From Aliivibrio sifiae (GTDB lineage: Bacteria > Pseudomonadota > Gammaproteobacteria > Enterobacterales > Vibrionaceae), in the NCBI RefSeq assembly GCF_002954715.1, contig NZ_MSCP01000003.1, positions 157,549-221,548 on the forward strand: a DNA stretch of 64,000 nt, in the 5' to 3' direction. Made by a program: the position numbers and the translations under genes. Below are positions 17,873 through 26,773 of this stretch, one piece after another (positions within the stretch are counted from its first letter, which is position 1; each line of letters opens with the position of its first letter). Below the pieces are notes generated by a model. That model was given only the letters and a program-made list of their open reading frames with translations, was not told the origin of the DNA and did not search any database.

Positions 17873-18655
17873 ATGCGTTTCCTTTCATCTTTATTTATTC
17901 TGCTTACATTGTCGGTCTCGGCCTACAGTATGGCAAACACTTCAGAGGACATCTCTGAGGCAAAAAAAACACTCACCGTAACCTTAATTAAACAAGGTTT
18001 AGAGCTAAATTACAGCCAACCAGTTAGACTGTCTCAAGTTGCCATTGATGCAAATACTCATGCTAAGTTTTATGACTTAGGGGCCGTATTAAGCGATGAA
18101 AATCAACAGAAAAACAATAAAGATCTTCGAAATGAAGTGATTGACTCGCTATTTTCACTTTCTCGAGAGACATCACTCTTTTCGTCTAAAAATAAACATG
18201 AGAAATCTGCGACGCAACTCTCCTTACAATTAAAGAAAGAATCGTTTGTTAACCGTATTTTTACTTCATTTGATGTCGATTTACTGCGAATTAATGATAA
18301 AGCAAACCCTCTTTTATCTGGTTACTATCAACTTTTTTTAGGACCTCGTCCTACTAGCGTTTCTTTTTTTGGTGCCATTAATTCAGATAAAAGTATTCAA
18401 TTACCGTTAATTGAACATGCCATTATTGATGATTATCTTGAAAATCTGCCTCTTTCTTCTGTTGCAGACACCTCCATTATTTATGTCATTCAACCTAACG
18501 GTGAGGTTCAGCACACGGAGTTTTCAGTATGGCAAAACAATCCAGTGTATTTAGCACCTGGGGCAATTGTGTTTATCCCATTTGCCGATCTCCCTGCTGG
18601 TTACTCTTCTTTAAATGATTCTATTGTTCAACTGCTTCGTAATAAGGCGTTTTAA
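17873..18655 (+). CDS. gfcC: GfcC/YjbG-family periplasmic capsule protein
   Basis: A 260-residue secreted protein with signal peptide MRFLSSLFILLTLSVSAYSMA. I chose the ATG at 17873, which has GGAG five bases upstream, over a GTG six bases earlier. It shows the GfcC family features: VTLIKQGLELNYSQPVRLSQ (a SLBB/ubiquitin-like beta-grasp start), a C-terminal IYVIQPNGEVQHT, and APGAIVFIPF near residue 222, which resembles the terminal segment of Wza-like D-domains. The family is thought to act in the periplasm with Wza-type secretion. It lies two bases before gfcD. Confidence 0.85.
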   Translation: MRFLSSLFILLTLSVSAYSMANTSEDISEAKKTLTVTLIKQGLELNYSQPVRLSQVAIDANTHAKFYDLGAVLSDENQQKNNKDLRNEVIDSLFSLSRETSLFSSKNKHEKSATQLSLQLKKESFVNRIFTSFDVDLLRINDKANPLLSGYYQLFLGPRPTSVSFFGAINSDKSIQLPLIEHAIIDDYLENLPLSSVADTSIIYVIQPNGEVQHTEFSVWQNNPVYLAPGAIVFIPFADLPAGYSSLNDSIVQLLRNKAF

Positions 18656-18657
18656 TT

Positions 18658-20847
18658 ATGATGGCTCCTAAATTTTCCCTCTCCCTTATTGCGGGTGTTA
18701 TTGCCTCTTCTTTGCCTTATTCTATTTTTGCGACTGAATTTGAACCCGTTACATTATCTACCTCACAAACAGATTTTGGTGGTGTGGGCTTAATGCAAAT
18801 GCCATCTGGCCGTATGGCTCCTGAAGGTAAGTTCAATATTGGCGCAACACTTAATAATGAATACCATCACTACAATGTATCTTTACAGGTGATGCCATGG
18901 TTAGAAACCACCATTCGTTACACCTTGGTGCAAGATTTACTGTATAGCAGTGACGAAAGCTTTAGTGGCAGCACTAAATACACAGATAAAGGCATTGATT
19001 TTAAAATCCGCTTATTGCAAGAAAGCAAATGGCTGCCTGAAACCTCAATAGGTGTTCGTGATTTTGGTGGTACAGGTCTGTTTGATGGCGAGTTTATGGC
19101 GGCAACCAAACGCTTCGGCAACCTTGATGTTACTGTCGGTATGGGCTGGGGCTACTTAGGTCAAAGCGGCAATATTACGAACCCTTTCTGTAAAGCGTCG
19201 GATACCTTTTGTTCTCGTCAAAGTGATTACAAAGGCAAAGGCGGCAGCGTAGATTTTGAACGTTGGTTTAAAGGCCCAGCGGCTATTTATGGGGGTTTAG
19301 AATATCAAACACCTTATCAGCCACTGCGTTTAAAAGTGGAGTATGACAGTAATGATTACAGCCAAGATTTCCCTGTAACTCGCGGCAATATAGACATGAC
19401 TCAACACACCCCTTGGAACTTCGGTATTCTTTATGGTTTAGGTGATTGGGGCGACATTAAGGTGAGTTACGAGCGTGGAGATACCCTTACGCTTGGGGTT
19501 AACTTAAGCACTAATTTCAATAGTATGAAGGCGATTTGGCGTGATGAACCAATCGAACCTTATGACGAATCAACAAATAGCTCTATTGATGAAGTTGATT
19601 GGAAGCGCGTTAATCAACAATTGAACGGCAACGCTGGCTATGAAGAAAGCAAAATTTACGTGAATGAAGATTCAGTAACGATAGTAGCCGATCAAAATAA
19701 ATACCGTGACAGTAATGAAGCGCATGACCGTGCTTCTCGCATTTTAGCTAACAACGTACCAACGACTATTTCTACTTATCGTATTGTAGAAACGAATCAA
19801 TCTATGCCAGTTTCTGAAACGGTAATTGATGCTAAACAGTATAAGAAAGTGGCTAATAACGACTATTTCGATGCGGATATTACGGATGCAAGCCAAACCA
19901 ATGAAGTTACTTATTCGCCTTTAGATGATGAACTTAAAAGCGATAATTTTGAACGTTGGGATTACTCCATCTCGCCGACGTTATCGCAATCTATTGGCAG
20001 TGCTGAAAACTTTTATCTTTATGCTATTGGGATTAATACAGCAGGTTCGGTGTGGTTAACTGATAAGGTGCAAGCTTCTGGCAGCTTGTATTTTAATTTG
20101 GTTGATAACTATGACCAGTTTAATTACATCACACCACCAGATGGCACTTCGGTTCCTCGTGTTCGTACTATGTTCCGTGCTTATGTTCATGAAAATCCAG
20201 TTCGTATGAATAGCCTTCAACTGACTTGGTTTGAAGAATACGGTACTGGTTTTTATAGCCAAGTTTACGCTGGTTATTTAGAAAGTATGTTTGGTGGTAT
20301 TGGCTCAGAAGTAATGTATCGTCCATTGAATTCAAATTGGGCGTTCGGCGTTGATGCGACTTATATTAAACAACGTACACCGGGTGATTGGTTTGGTTTT
20401 TACGAGCAAGACCAACAAGATGGTGGAGAGTATGGCCGAGATTATACTGTTGTTTCTAGTGGCGTAACGGGATTTGCTACCGCTTACTATGCGCCACAAT
20501 GGACTTTCTTAAAGAATACATTGCTTAAAGTTGGCGTTGGTCAATTCTTAGCGGGTGATAAAGGGACGCGTGTTGATTTCTCTAAACAGTTTGATTCTGG
20601 AGTTATCGCCGGTGCCTATGCAAGCTTTACGGATTTATCTGCTGAGGAGTTTGGTGAAGGTAGCTACACCAAGGGGTTCTATATTTCTATTCCGTTCGAC
20701 ATCATGACGGTAAAACCAAGTAAGAACCGTGCGAACTTTAACTGGCAACCACTAACGCGTGATGGTGGTCAAATGCTAAATAAACAGCATGAATTATATA
20801 ATTTAACGGATGAGAGATCACCGTGGTTTACTAGAAAAGGGCTTTAA
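18658..20847 (+). CDS. gfcD: YjbH/GfcD-family outer-membrane beta-barrel protein
   Basis: A 729-residue outer-membrane protein. After a signal peptide (about 25 residues) comes the family hallmark TDFGGVGLMQMPSGRM (residues 38-53), then a series of alternating amphipathic strands. The middle domain (about residues 300-400) is soluble, and the C-terminal barrel ends in PLTRDGGQML and an aromatic-rich tail. Two adjacent ATG codons allow a start at 18658 or 18661. YjbH/GfcD proteins form large barrels that bring secreted polysaccharide through the outer membrane in gfc/yjb systems. Next to wza-wzb-wzc this completes a group-4-like export set. A repeat element begins just after the stop. Confidence 0.88.
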   Translation: MMAPKFSLSLIAGVIASSLPYSIFATEFEPVTLSTSQTDFGGVGLMQMPSGRMAPEGKFNIGATLNNEYHHYNVSLQVMPWLETTIRYTLVQDLLYSSDESFSGSTKYTDKGIDFKIRLLQESKWLPETSIGVRDFGGTGLFDGEFMAATKRFGNLDVTVGMGWGYLGQSGNITNPFCKASDTFCSRQSDYKGKGGSVDFERWFKGPAAIYGGLEYQTPYQPLRLKVEYDSNDYSQDFPVTRGNIDMTQHTPWNFGILYGLGDWGDIKVSYERGDTLTLGVNLSTNFNSMKAIWRDEPIEPYDESTNSSIDEVDWKRVNQQLNGNAGYEESKIYVNEDSVTIVADQNKYRDSNEAHDRASRILANNVPTTISTYRIVETNQSMPVSETVIDAKQYKKVANNDYFDADITDASQTNEVTYSPLDDELKSDNFERWDYSISPTLSQSIGSAENFYLYAIGINTAGSVWLTDKVQASGSLYFNLVDNYDQFNYITPPDGTSVPRVRTMFRAYVHENPVRMNSLQLTWFEEYGTGFYSQVYAGYLESMFGGIGSEVMYRPLNSNWAFGVDATYIKQRTPGDWFGFYEQDQQDGGEYGRDYTVVSSGVTGFATAYYAPQWTFLKNTLLKVGVGQFLAGDKGTRVDFSKQFDSGVIAGAYASFTDLSAEEFGEGSYTKGFYISIPFDIMTVKPSKNRANFNWQPLTRDGGQMLNKQHELYNLTDERSPWFTRKGL

Positions 20848-20864
20848 GGGACTAGATAAGAACA

Positions 20865-20981
20865 GGGGCTAGGGACTAGTAGGAGCAGGAAGAGCAGAAA
20901 GCAGAGGTGTTGACTTAAGTATGTAAATTACAACTAATACCTCTGAACTCTGCAAGGGAGCTTGCGCCCGATCTGAATCCT
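20865..20981. repeat. Nested-palindrome intergenic element, copy 1 (partial)
   Basis: Begins with AGGGGCTAGGGACTAG and ends with the outer-arm string CCTCTGAACTCTGCAAGGGAGC...GATCTGAATCCT (20940-20981). The GC-rich inner arms are missing. It lies between gfcD and the convergent TetR gene. Confidence 0.7.
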
Positions 20982-21018
20982 AAGATTTTATCTTACTCAT
21001 CACTCGGAGCGAAGCGTT

Positions 21019-21663
21019 CTATAACCTGCCCTTATAATGCGCTTCTAACTCTAGTATCTGCTTTCTGCCCTGCTCTGTTGCCATTGGCCTAACCACATTT
21101 AGCATTTGTAACATGCCTTGATAAACCACGGCTTCTGTTATTTCTTTATCTGATAACTGCGCAGTTTGGTAGCTTATCCAACATGAAGATACTAGATGTA
21201 GTGTCTTAGTTAGCGCAAGTAACTCGTCGTCTTCAAGCGTAATCAGCCCTGAGGTTCTAAACCCGTTCATAATACCAATTAGATTATCGTTTAGAGACTC
21301 TTGTGCGTTTGTATATTTTTGTTTTAAACCAAAATCTCGGCTTAAAATATCAGGTAGATTGGCGTAAAAAAAACGGTAGTTCCACATCAATACAAAAATA
21401 GAATCAAGGTAACTAAGCATAATTTGTGCACTTGGCATTACTGGTTGTTCATTTTCTACCATTGGTTGGAATCGTGTTTTTAGTTCTTGCGCATAATTAT
21501 CAAAGATACCATTGATGATCTCTTCTTTATTGCGAAAGTGGTAATAGAGATTACCAGGACTGATCTCAAGATATGCAGCAATGTGGTTGGTGGTGATGTT
21601 ACGCTCACCGTTTTTATTGAAGAGTTCTAAGGCACCGTGAATGATTCTGTCTTTTGTTTTCAT
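21019..21663 (-). CDS. TetR-family transcriptional regulator
   Basis: A 214-residue regulator. The N-terminal helix-turn-helix reads TKDRIIHGALELFNKNGERN then TNHIAAYLEISPGNLYYHF (residues 3-44), closely following the TetR consensus. The C-terminal ligand/dimer domain (FYANLPDILSRDF and after) fits the TetR_C group related to PF13972-type regulators. I moved the start to the ATG at 21663, which has GGGA about 7 bases upstream. Its target is not evident; neighbours are rjg (same strand) and the gfc operon (convergent). A nine-copy heptamer array lies 77-139 bases upstream of the start codon, which could affect expression. Confidence 0.88.
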   Translation of the reverse strand: MKTKDRIIHGALELFNKNGERNITTNHIAAYLEISPGNLYYHFRNKEEIINGIFDNYAQELKTRFQPMVENEQPVMPSAQIMLSYLDSIFVLMWNYRFFYANLPDILSRDFGLKQKYTNAQESLNDNLIGIMNGFRTSGLITLEDDELLALTKTLHLVSSCWISYQTAQLSDKEITEAVVYQGMLQMLNVVRPMATEQGRKQILELEAHYKGRL

Positions 21664-21739
21664 TACTTTTCCCGTGCCAAATAAATTCGAATAATTTAAA
21701 ATTGTAACTGAAAAAAACAAATGAGACTAGAAACTATAA

Positions 21740-21802
21740 TTTCAAGTTTCAAGTTTCAAGTTTCAAGTTTCAAGTTTCAAGTTTCAAGTTTCAAGTTTCA
21801 AG
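21740..21802. repeat. Heptanucleotide array TTTCAAG x9
   Basis: Nine perfect head-to-tail copies of TTTCAAG, 63 bases, in the promoter region of the TetR gene. Perfect identity of all units suggests recent slippage. The unit resembles the GTTTCAGG/CTTGAAAG strings in the dispersed repeats. From 21803 to 22004 I see no gene or clear signal. Confidence 0.97.
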
Positions 21803-22004
21803 AAAATAGTTTGATATCACTTTTCTATGCATCTCAACATTTATCTACTTTGTTTTTTCAGTTTTGCTAGGTACCGATAACCCTGACCGAGTAATCTGAT
21901 CTCTAAAGCCATAATCTTTAATATCTGAAGTTAACTAATAAATACTACACGATAAACGGCAGGCCCTTTTCCAAACAACTAAACTTTCACATTTCATCCT
22001 TATC

Positions 22005-22038
22005 TCCTGCAAGCGAAGCGACCTGAATCCTGAAACCT
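22005..22038. repeat. Nested-palindrome element, copy 2 (outer-arm fragment)
   Basis: TCCTGCAAGCGAAGCGACCT followed by GAATCCTGAAACC, the right outer-arm signature. It abuts and slightly overlaps the rjg stop codon, so the end of that reading frame may have been set by the element. Confidence 0.65.
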
Positions 22039-23446
22039 AAGTAAGCGCAGCGCATAAAGCCTCCCTCGCTTCTCTTTCTCCATGTACTACAACTACCTCT
22101 TTTCTCCCCTCTTCTATTCCCTCAAAAAAATTAATTAAATCAGCTTGATCAGCGTGAGCAGAATACCCAGACATGGTGTGGATTTGCGCATTAACATCAA
22201 TCGGTTGGTTATCTATCCATACTTGGTGTTCTTGGTTTTGAAGGTCTCGCCCTAATGTCCCATGAGCTTGATAACCCGCAAGAATAATATCAGTTCGTTT
22301 ATCTGGTAATAATGCTTCTAGATAATTCATTACCCGACCACCTGCACACATGCCACTGGCGGCAACGATAATACAAGGCTCTGCGGTACTTTTTAAACGG
22401 TTAACGACTTGCATATGTTCTTTATGGCTTTCTATGGTGATGCATTGATCAAAGTTTAGTGGGTGACGTTGGTTGTTTAGCTTGATCTTGGCTTCTTTAC
22501 TCCATAATTTTTTAAAGCGTCGATATTGCTTAGTGACTTTATTAGCTAATTGAGAGTCGAGAATGATGGGGATTTTTGAGTCAATTTTTTGGTGGTGGAT
22601 TAAATGTTCTATATCAAACAGAAGTTCTTGAGTTCGACCGACTGAAAATGCGGGAATAATAATTGCACCACCATCTTCTAAAGAACGCTCAATAATGTCT
22701 TGTAGACGCTTCCCTCTGGTTTCTACACTATCGTGAATTTTATTCCCGTAGGTACTTTCTATTATTAAAAGATCTGCGCGTTTAGGTGAAATTGGATCTG
22801 GTAATAATGGGGTATTTGAGGGGCCTAAGTCTCCTGAAAACACGACGATGTCATTGTTGGGGAGTTTTATTTCGACATAGGCGGAGCCGAGGATATGGCC
22901 AGCAGGTTGGAATCTTAAGAGCAGGTTTAAGGATTCAGGACGCTTCGCTTTCAGGGAAGAGCAAGAACTTTTAGAGCGAGAAGGGTTAGCTTTAGAGGTG
23001 AGCTTAATTTGATGCCATTGATTGTATGAAATGGGTTTTATTTGTTTTCTTATTAGTTCTAATACTCTTGCTCTTTGGCCTTTATTTAACCCGAGTTGCA
23101 ATTTTAATCCATCATCTAGCATTAATGGTACTAGCTCGGCCGTTGCTGGTGTGCAGTATATGGGTTGCTTGAACCCTTTTGCTAATAACCAAGGCAGCCG
23201 CCCTATATGATCAATATGGGTATGAGTAAGAATTAACGCTTTAAGGTGCGATATGGGAAATTCAATATCCAGTTTTCTTTCATTACCGTGTTTATCTTTC
23301 GCATCTTTTCCTTGAAATAAACCGCAATCGATAAGTATTCCGTGATTGTTAATGTTTAATTCATGGCAAGAACCAGTAACCCCGAGCTTTCCACCATGAT
23401 GTTTTAGGGTTATTTCAAAATTTGAGTTTTGTGATTGTATTGGCAT
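22037..23446 (-). CDS. rjg: MBL-fold RNA-processing exonuclease family protein (Rjg)
   Basis: A 469-residue metallo-beta-lactamase/beta-CASP protein related to CPSF/YSH1-type mRNA 3'-end processing factors, called rjg in V. cholerae. Seen: zinc motif HTHIDH (residues 75-80); AGHILGSAY (182-190); GDLGPSNTP; beta-CASP segments IIPAFSVGRTQELLFDIE and GMCAGGRVMNYL; C-terminal YSAHADQ and VVHGE. All metal ligands appear present. Between residues about 152 and 175 the chain carries a Ser/Lys/Arg-rich stretch (RSKSSCSSLKAKRPESL) whose DNA matches the dispersed repeat outer arm, an apparent in-frame insertion just before AGHILGS. In V. cholerae rjg marks one end of the O-antigen locus. Confidence 0.92.
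   Translation of the reverse strand: MPIQSQNSNFEITLKHHGGKLGVTGSCHELNINNHGILIDCGLFQGKDAKDKHGNERKLDIEFPISHLKALILTHTHIDHIGRLPWLLAKGFKQPIYCTPATAELVPLMLDDGLKLQLGLNKGQRARVLELIRKQIKPISYNQWHQIKLTSKANPSRSKSSCSSLKAKRPESLNLLLRFQPAGHILGSAYVEIKLPNNDIVVFSGDLGPSNTPLLPDPISPKRADLLIIESTYGNKIHDSVETRGKRLQDIIERSLEDGGAIIIPAFSVGRTQELLFDIEHLIHHQKIDSKIPIILDSQLANKVTKQYRRFKKLWSKEAKIKLNNQRHPLNFDQCITIESHKEHMQVVNRLKSTAEPCIIVAASGMCAGGRVMNYLEALLPDKRTDIILAGYQAHGTLGRDLQNQEHQVWIDNQPIDVNAQIHTMSGYSAHADQADLINFFEGIEEGRKEVVVVHGEREAREALCAALT
22922..22993. repeat. Nested-palindrome element fragment inside rjg, copy 3
   Basis: Contains GGATTCAGGACGCTTCGCTT then TCAGGGAAGAGC, the left outer-arm signature, within the rjg reading frame. 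The length keeps the frame open, so the repeat is translated into a low-complexity Ser/Lys-rich insertion. Confidence 0.7.
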
Positions 23447-23460
23447 TGATGGTCCTTTTT

Positions 23461-23730
23461 AGAGTTAGAGGGGGTTGTTGCTTTCATTTCTAAATATTCC
23501 ATCAACAATAGAAGAAAAAAATAACATTAAATTCAAGAGCTAAAACAATTGCGAGTATATTCAAAGTTATTCACTCGCAACCCCTACTAACCTCCTCTTA
23601 TTATCAACATCCCCAACCCCAATAAGTTATCTATACAAGGGGAGGAACTATTCTTTGCCACTGCAACTTTAGCAATCGCTTCTGAACTCGACAAGGGAGC
23701 CTGCGATCAACCTGAATTCCGCTCTTCCTG
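23461..23730. repeat. Nested-palindrome element, copy 4
   Basis: Left inner arm AGAGTTAGAGGGGGTTGTTG (23461 on), central inverted repeat TTGCGAGT / ACTCGCAA (23549-23580), right inner arm CAACCCCTACTAACCTCC, then AAGGGGAGGAAC and the outer arm TCTGAACTCGACAAGGGAGC. The left outer arm is missing. It fills most of the rjg-hldD gap (23447-23844), where V. cholerae carries its O-antigen genes. From 23731 to 23844 there is a short hldD leader with no clear promoter. Confidence 0.8.
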
Positions 23731-23844
23731 TTTTGTCCTGAAACCTGAAATCAAAGCACCCTGAAACCTGCTCTACCACCGTAGCGTCTGTACTTCTTCT
23801 CTGCTACAATTCAACCAATTATCTTAATAAATCGTGGTATCAAA

Positions 23845-24786
23845 ATGATCATTGTAACTGGCGGCGCTGGCATGATTGGCAGCAACATTGTTAAGTCTTT
23901 AAATGACAAGGGCTTCAACGATATCTTAGTAGTTGATAACCTTAAAGATGGCAAGAAATTCAAGAACCTAGTTGATCTTGATATCACTGATTACATGGAT
24001 AAAGAAGATTTCATCACGCAGATTATGGCGGGTGATGACTTTGGTCCTATTGAAGCTATTTTCCATGAGGGTGCTTGCTCTGCAACGACTGAGTGGGATG
24101 GTAAATACATCATGATGAACAACTATGAATACTCGAAAGAAGTACTTCATTTTTGTATCGAACGTGAAATCCCATTCCTTTACGCATCATCTGCCGCGAC
24201 TTATGGCGATACTGATACCTTTATTGAAGAGCGTGAGTACGAAGGCGCATTAAACGTATATGGTTATTCTAAACAGCAGTTTGATAACTACGTTCGTCGC
24301 CTATGGGCTGATGCTGAAGAGCATGGTGAAACTGTTTCTCAAATTACTGGTTTCCGCTACTTCAATGTATATGGTCCTCGTGAACAGCATAAAGGCTCTA
24401 TGGCATCAGTTGCTTTTCATTTAAATAACCAAATGAATGCCGGCGAAGACCCTAAATTATTTGAAGGCAGTGACCAATTTAAGCGTGATTTCGTTTATGT
24501 AGGCGATGTTGCAGCGGTTAATCTTTGGTTCTTAGAGAATGGCGTATCAGGTATTTATAATTGTGGTACTGGCCGTGCTGAACCATTCCGCGCTGTAGCT
24601 GATGCGGTTATTAAGCACCACAATAAAGGCGAAGTTCAAAGCATTCCTTTCCCTGAACACCTAAAAGGCGCATATCAAGAGTTTACTCAGGCGGATTTAA
24701 CTAAACTACGCGCTGCTGGTTGTGATGTGGAATTTAAGTCAGTCGCTGATGGTGTTGCTGAGTACATGGATATTATTAATAAATAA
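23845..24786 (+). CDS. hldD: ADP-L-glycero-D-manno-heptose 6-epimerase
   Basis: Last step of ADP-L-glycero-beta-D-manno-heptose synthesis for the LPS inner core. At 313 residues it is close to E. coli HldD (310). SDR features are the N-terminal NADP loop [10 protein letters not shown] (residues 5-14), ASSAATYGD with the catalytic-type Ser/Thr, and Y-x3-K in YGYSKQQFD (near 140). [11 protein letters not shown] is also conserved. The stop codon TAA is directly followed by the waaF ATG, so it heads the core operon. Known as gmhD in Vibrio. Confidence 0.98.
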   Translation: MIIVTGGAGMIGSNIVKSLNDKGFNDILVVDNLKDGKKFKNLVDLDITDYMDKEDFITQIMAGDDFGPIEAIFHEGACSATTEWDGKYIMMNNYEYSKEVLHFCIEREIPFLYASSAATYGDTDTFIEEREYEGALNVYGYSKQQFDNYVRRLWADAEEHGETVSQITGFRYFNVYGPREQHKGSMASVAFHLNNQMNAGEDPKLFEGSDQFKRDFVYVGDVAAVNLWFLENGVSGIYNCGTGRAEPFRAVADAVIKHHNKGEVQSIPFPEHLKGAYQEFTQADLTKLRAAGCDVEFKSVADGVAEYMDIINK

Positions 24787-25815
24787 ATGAAGATTTTAAT
24801 TATTGGCCCATCATGGGTTGGTGATATGGTGATGTCTCAATCACTGTATATCACTTTAAAGCAACTACACCCTGAAGCTCTTATTGATGTTATGGCTCCT
24901 GCTTGGTGTAAGCCTATCCTAGAACGAATGCCTGAAGTGAATCAAGCCATCGAAATGCCATTAGGTCACGGAGATATTGATTTATTTGGACGCCGTCGTT
25001 TAGGTAAGCAACTTAAAGCCAATAATTATACCCATGCTTATATATGCCCTAACTCTGCTAAATCAGCTTTAATCCCTTGGTTTGCAGGTATTCCAACACG
25101 AACAGGCTGGAAAGGTGAAATGCGTTATGGGTTGTTAAATGATTTACGTCCAAACAAAAAATCATTTCAATATATGGTTGAGCGTTATGTCGCATTAGCT
25201 CACCCAAAATTAGAGATGATTGATTCAAAATCACTAGGTGGGTTAGAAAATTTACCATATCCTAAGCTTGCTATTAACGCGAATGTCCAGCAAGCAACGT
25301 TTGCTAAATTTTCTTTATCTACAAAAAAACCAGTACTTGGATTATGCCCTGGTGCCGAGTTTGGTCCGGCAAAACAATGGCCTGTTGAGCATTATGCGTC
25401 CGTTGCCAATGAAATGATTAAGCAAGGCTATCAAGTTTGGTTATTTGGTTCCGCAAAAGATAAAGAGACAACAGAAAGCATTAAATCGTTAGTCGATAGT
25501 AATAACCAACATTGTATTTTTAACCTTGCAGGTGAAACCAGTTTAATTGAAGCCGTTGATTTATTAGCAGCTTGTCAAACTGTCGTTAGTAATGACTCTG
25601 GATTAATGCACGTTGCTGCAGCTGTAGGCTGTCATGTTGTTGGAGTTTATGGCTCAACTTCACCAAAATACACTCCGCCTTTGGCTAAAAAAGTCGATAT
25701 TGTAAGTACTAATATTGAATGTCGACCTTGTTTTAAGCGTGAATGCCCACTGGGACATTTAAAGTGCCTAAAAGATCTTCCAGCAACAGATGTCATCTCT
25801 AAAATTGGATTATAG
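24787..25815 (+). CDS. waaF: ADP-heptose:LPS heptosyltransferase II
   Basis: GT9 enzyme adding the second heptose to the inner core. It has 342 residues, near the E. coli WaaF length. Motifs include MKILIIGPSWVGDMVMSQSL at the start, LCPGAEFGPAKQWP (donor site, about residues 180-193), a VVSNDSGLMHVAAAVGCHVV segment near 260, and YGSTSPKYTPP. It uses the ADP-heptose made by the adjacent hldD product. The next gene starts 10 bases beyond its stop. Confidence 0.96.
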   Translation: MKILIIGPSWVGDMVMSQSLYITLKQLHPEALIDVMAPAWCKPILERMPEVNQAIEMPLGHGDIDLFGRRRLGKQLKANNYTHAYICPNSAKSALIPWFAGIPTRTGWKGEMRYGLLNDLRPNKKSFQYMVERYVALAHPKLEMIDSKSLGGLENLPYPKLAINANVQQATFAKFSLSTKKPVLGLCPGAEFGPAKQWPVEHYASVANEMIKQGYQVWLFGSAKDKETTESIKSLVDSNNQHCIFNLAGETSLIEAVDLLAACQTVVSNDSGLMHVAAAVGCHVVGVYGSTSPKYTPPLAKKVDIVSTNIECRPCFKRECPLGHLKCLKDLPATDVISKIGL

Positions 25816-25825
25816 AAGTATACTT

Positions 25826-26773
25826 ATGACAATTAACAAAGTAGATATTGTTTATACTTGGGTCGATGGAACAGATCCTATTTGGCAAGAAAAAAAAGAA
25901 TATCATTTAAATTCGAAACAAGAATATTTGCAATGTCAAAATAGTCAAATAAGTGATGACAGATACATAGAGCACTGTGAATTAAAATATTCACTGCGCT
26001 CTATTTGTAAGTTTGCATCTTGGGTAAACCATATTTATATTGTTACTGATAATCAAACACCGCATTGGTTAAAGAAAACAGATAAGATAACTATCATTGA
26101 TCATAAAGATATTATTCCAGAAGAGTTTCTACCTACATTCAATTCTAGTGTTATCGAATCTTTTTTACATAAAATCCCAAATTTAGCTGATAATTTTATC
26201 TATTTTAATGATGATATGATGATTGGTAGAGTAACAAAAATTTCAGACTTTTTTAAAAACGAAAAGCCAAGGGTATTCACATCATCAATATTTCCATCAA
26301 GAAAAAAAGTAAAAGACAAACCCACTTATAATATGCTTTCTATAAAGAATAGTAGAGATAAAGTAAAGAAAATTATAAAAGCAAACTTGAATTATGGATT
26401 AAGACATGGAATTAGACCAATAAACAAGTCACACTTTTCTGAATCAGCTTGTTTATTTAATCACGTATTACAATCTAATTTTAATGAGAAGTTTAGGTTA
26501 ACGCCATTCTCGCTACTTTATCTATATACTTTCTATGAAATTGCAAAAAACAGATCAGCAATAACTTATCAAAAACACCTTAAAAAACCTTTACTCTTTG
26601 ATCTTTTTTCAACATTCATATATATAAATAATAATAATATAGAGTATTTTTCATCAAATTTTGAGCAGCTATCGCCATTGGTATTTTGCATTAACGAAAC
26701 AAACACTCCACTAGAGAAGCTCCCCTTATTCTCAAATGGATTATTATCTGAAAAAAGTGAGTTTGAACTATGA
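25826..26773 (+). CDS. Stealth-family sugar-1-phosphate transferase
   Basis: A 315-residue protein of the Stealth family, which transfers hexose-1-phosphate units (bacterial capsule phosphotransferases and eukaryotic GlcNAc-1-phosphotransferase). Conserved region 1 is VDIVYTWVDGTDPIWQ (residues 6-21). Region 2 includes ELKYSLRSICKFASWV, IYIVTDNQTPHWL and FIYFNDDMMIG (about 45-135). A region-3-like segment SHFSESACLFNH follows near 205. I chose the ATG at 25826, 10 bases after waaF, over a start inside waaF. Placed between waaF and waaL it probably puts a phosphodiester-linked sugar on the LPS core; acceptor and donor are unknown. Base composition is more AT-rich than waaF, suggesting later acquisition. 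Confidence 0.88.
   Translation: MTINKVDIVYTWVDGTDPIWQEKKEYHLNSKQEYLQCQNSQISDDRYIEHCELKYSLRSICKFASWVNHIYIVTDNQTPHWLKKTDKITIIDHKDIIPEEFLPTFNSSVIESFLHKIPNLADNFIYFNDDMMIGRVTKISDFFKNEKPRVFTSSIFPSRKKVKDKPTYNMLSIKNSRDKVKKIIKANLNYGLRHGIRPINKSHFSESACLFNHVLQSNFNEKFRLTPFSLLYLYTFYEIAKNRSAITYQKHLKKPLLFDLFSTFIYINNNNIEYFSSNFEQLSPLVFCINETNTPLEKLPLFSNGLLSEKSEFEL

Noticed and set aside
21740..21802. CRISPR-like array
   Set aside because: The 7-base units are directly adjacent with no spacers, so this is a simple-sequence repeat. No cas genes or CRISPR arrays were seen anywhere in the window.
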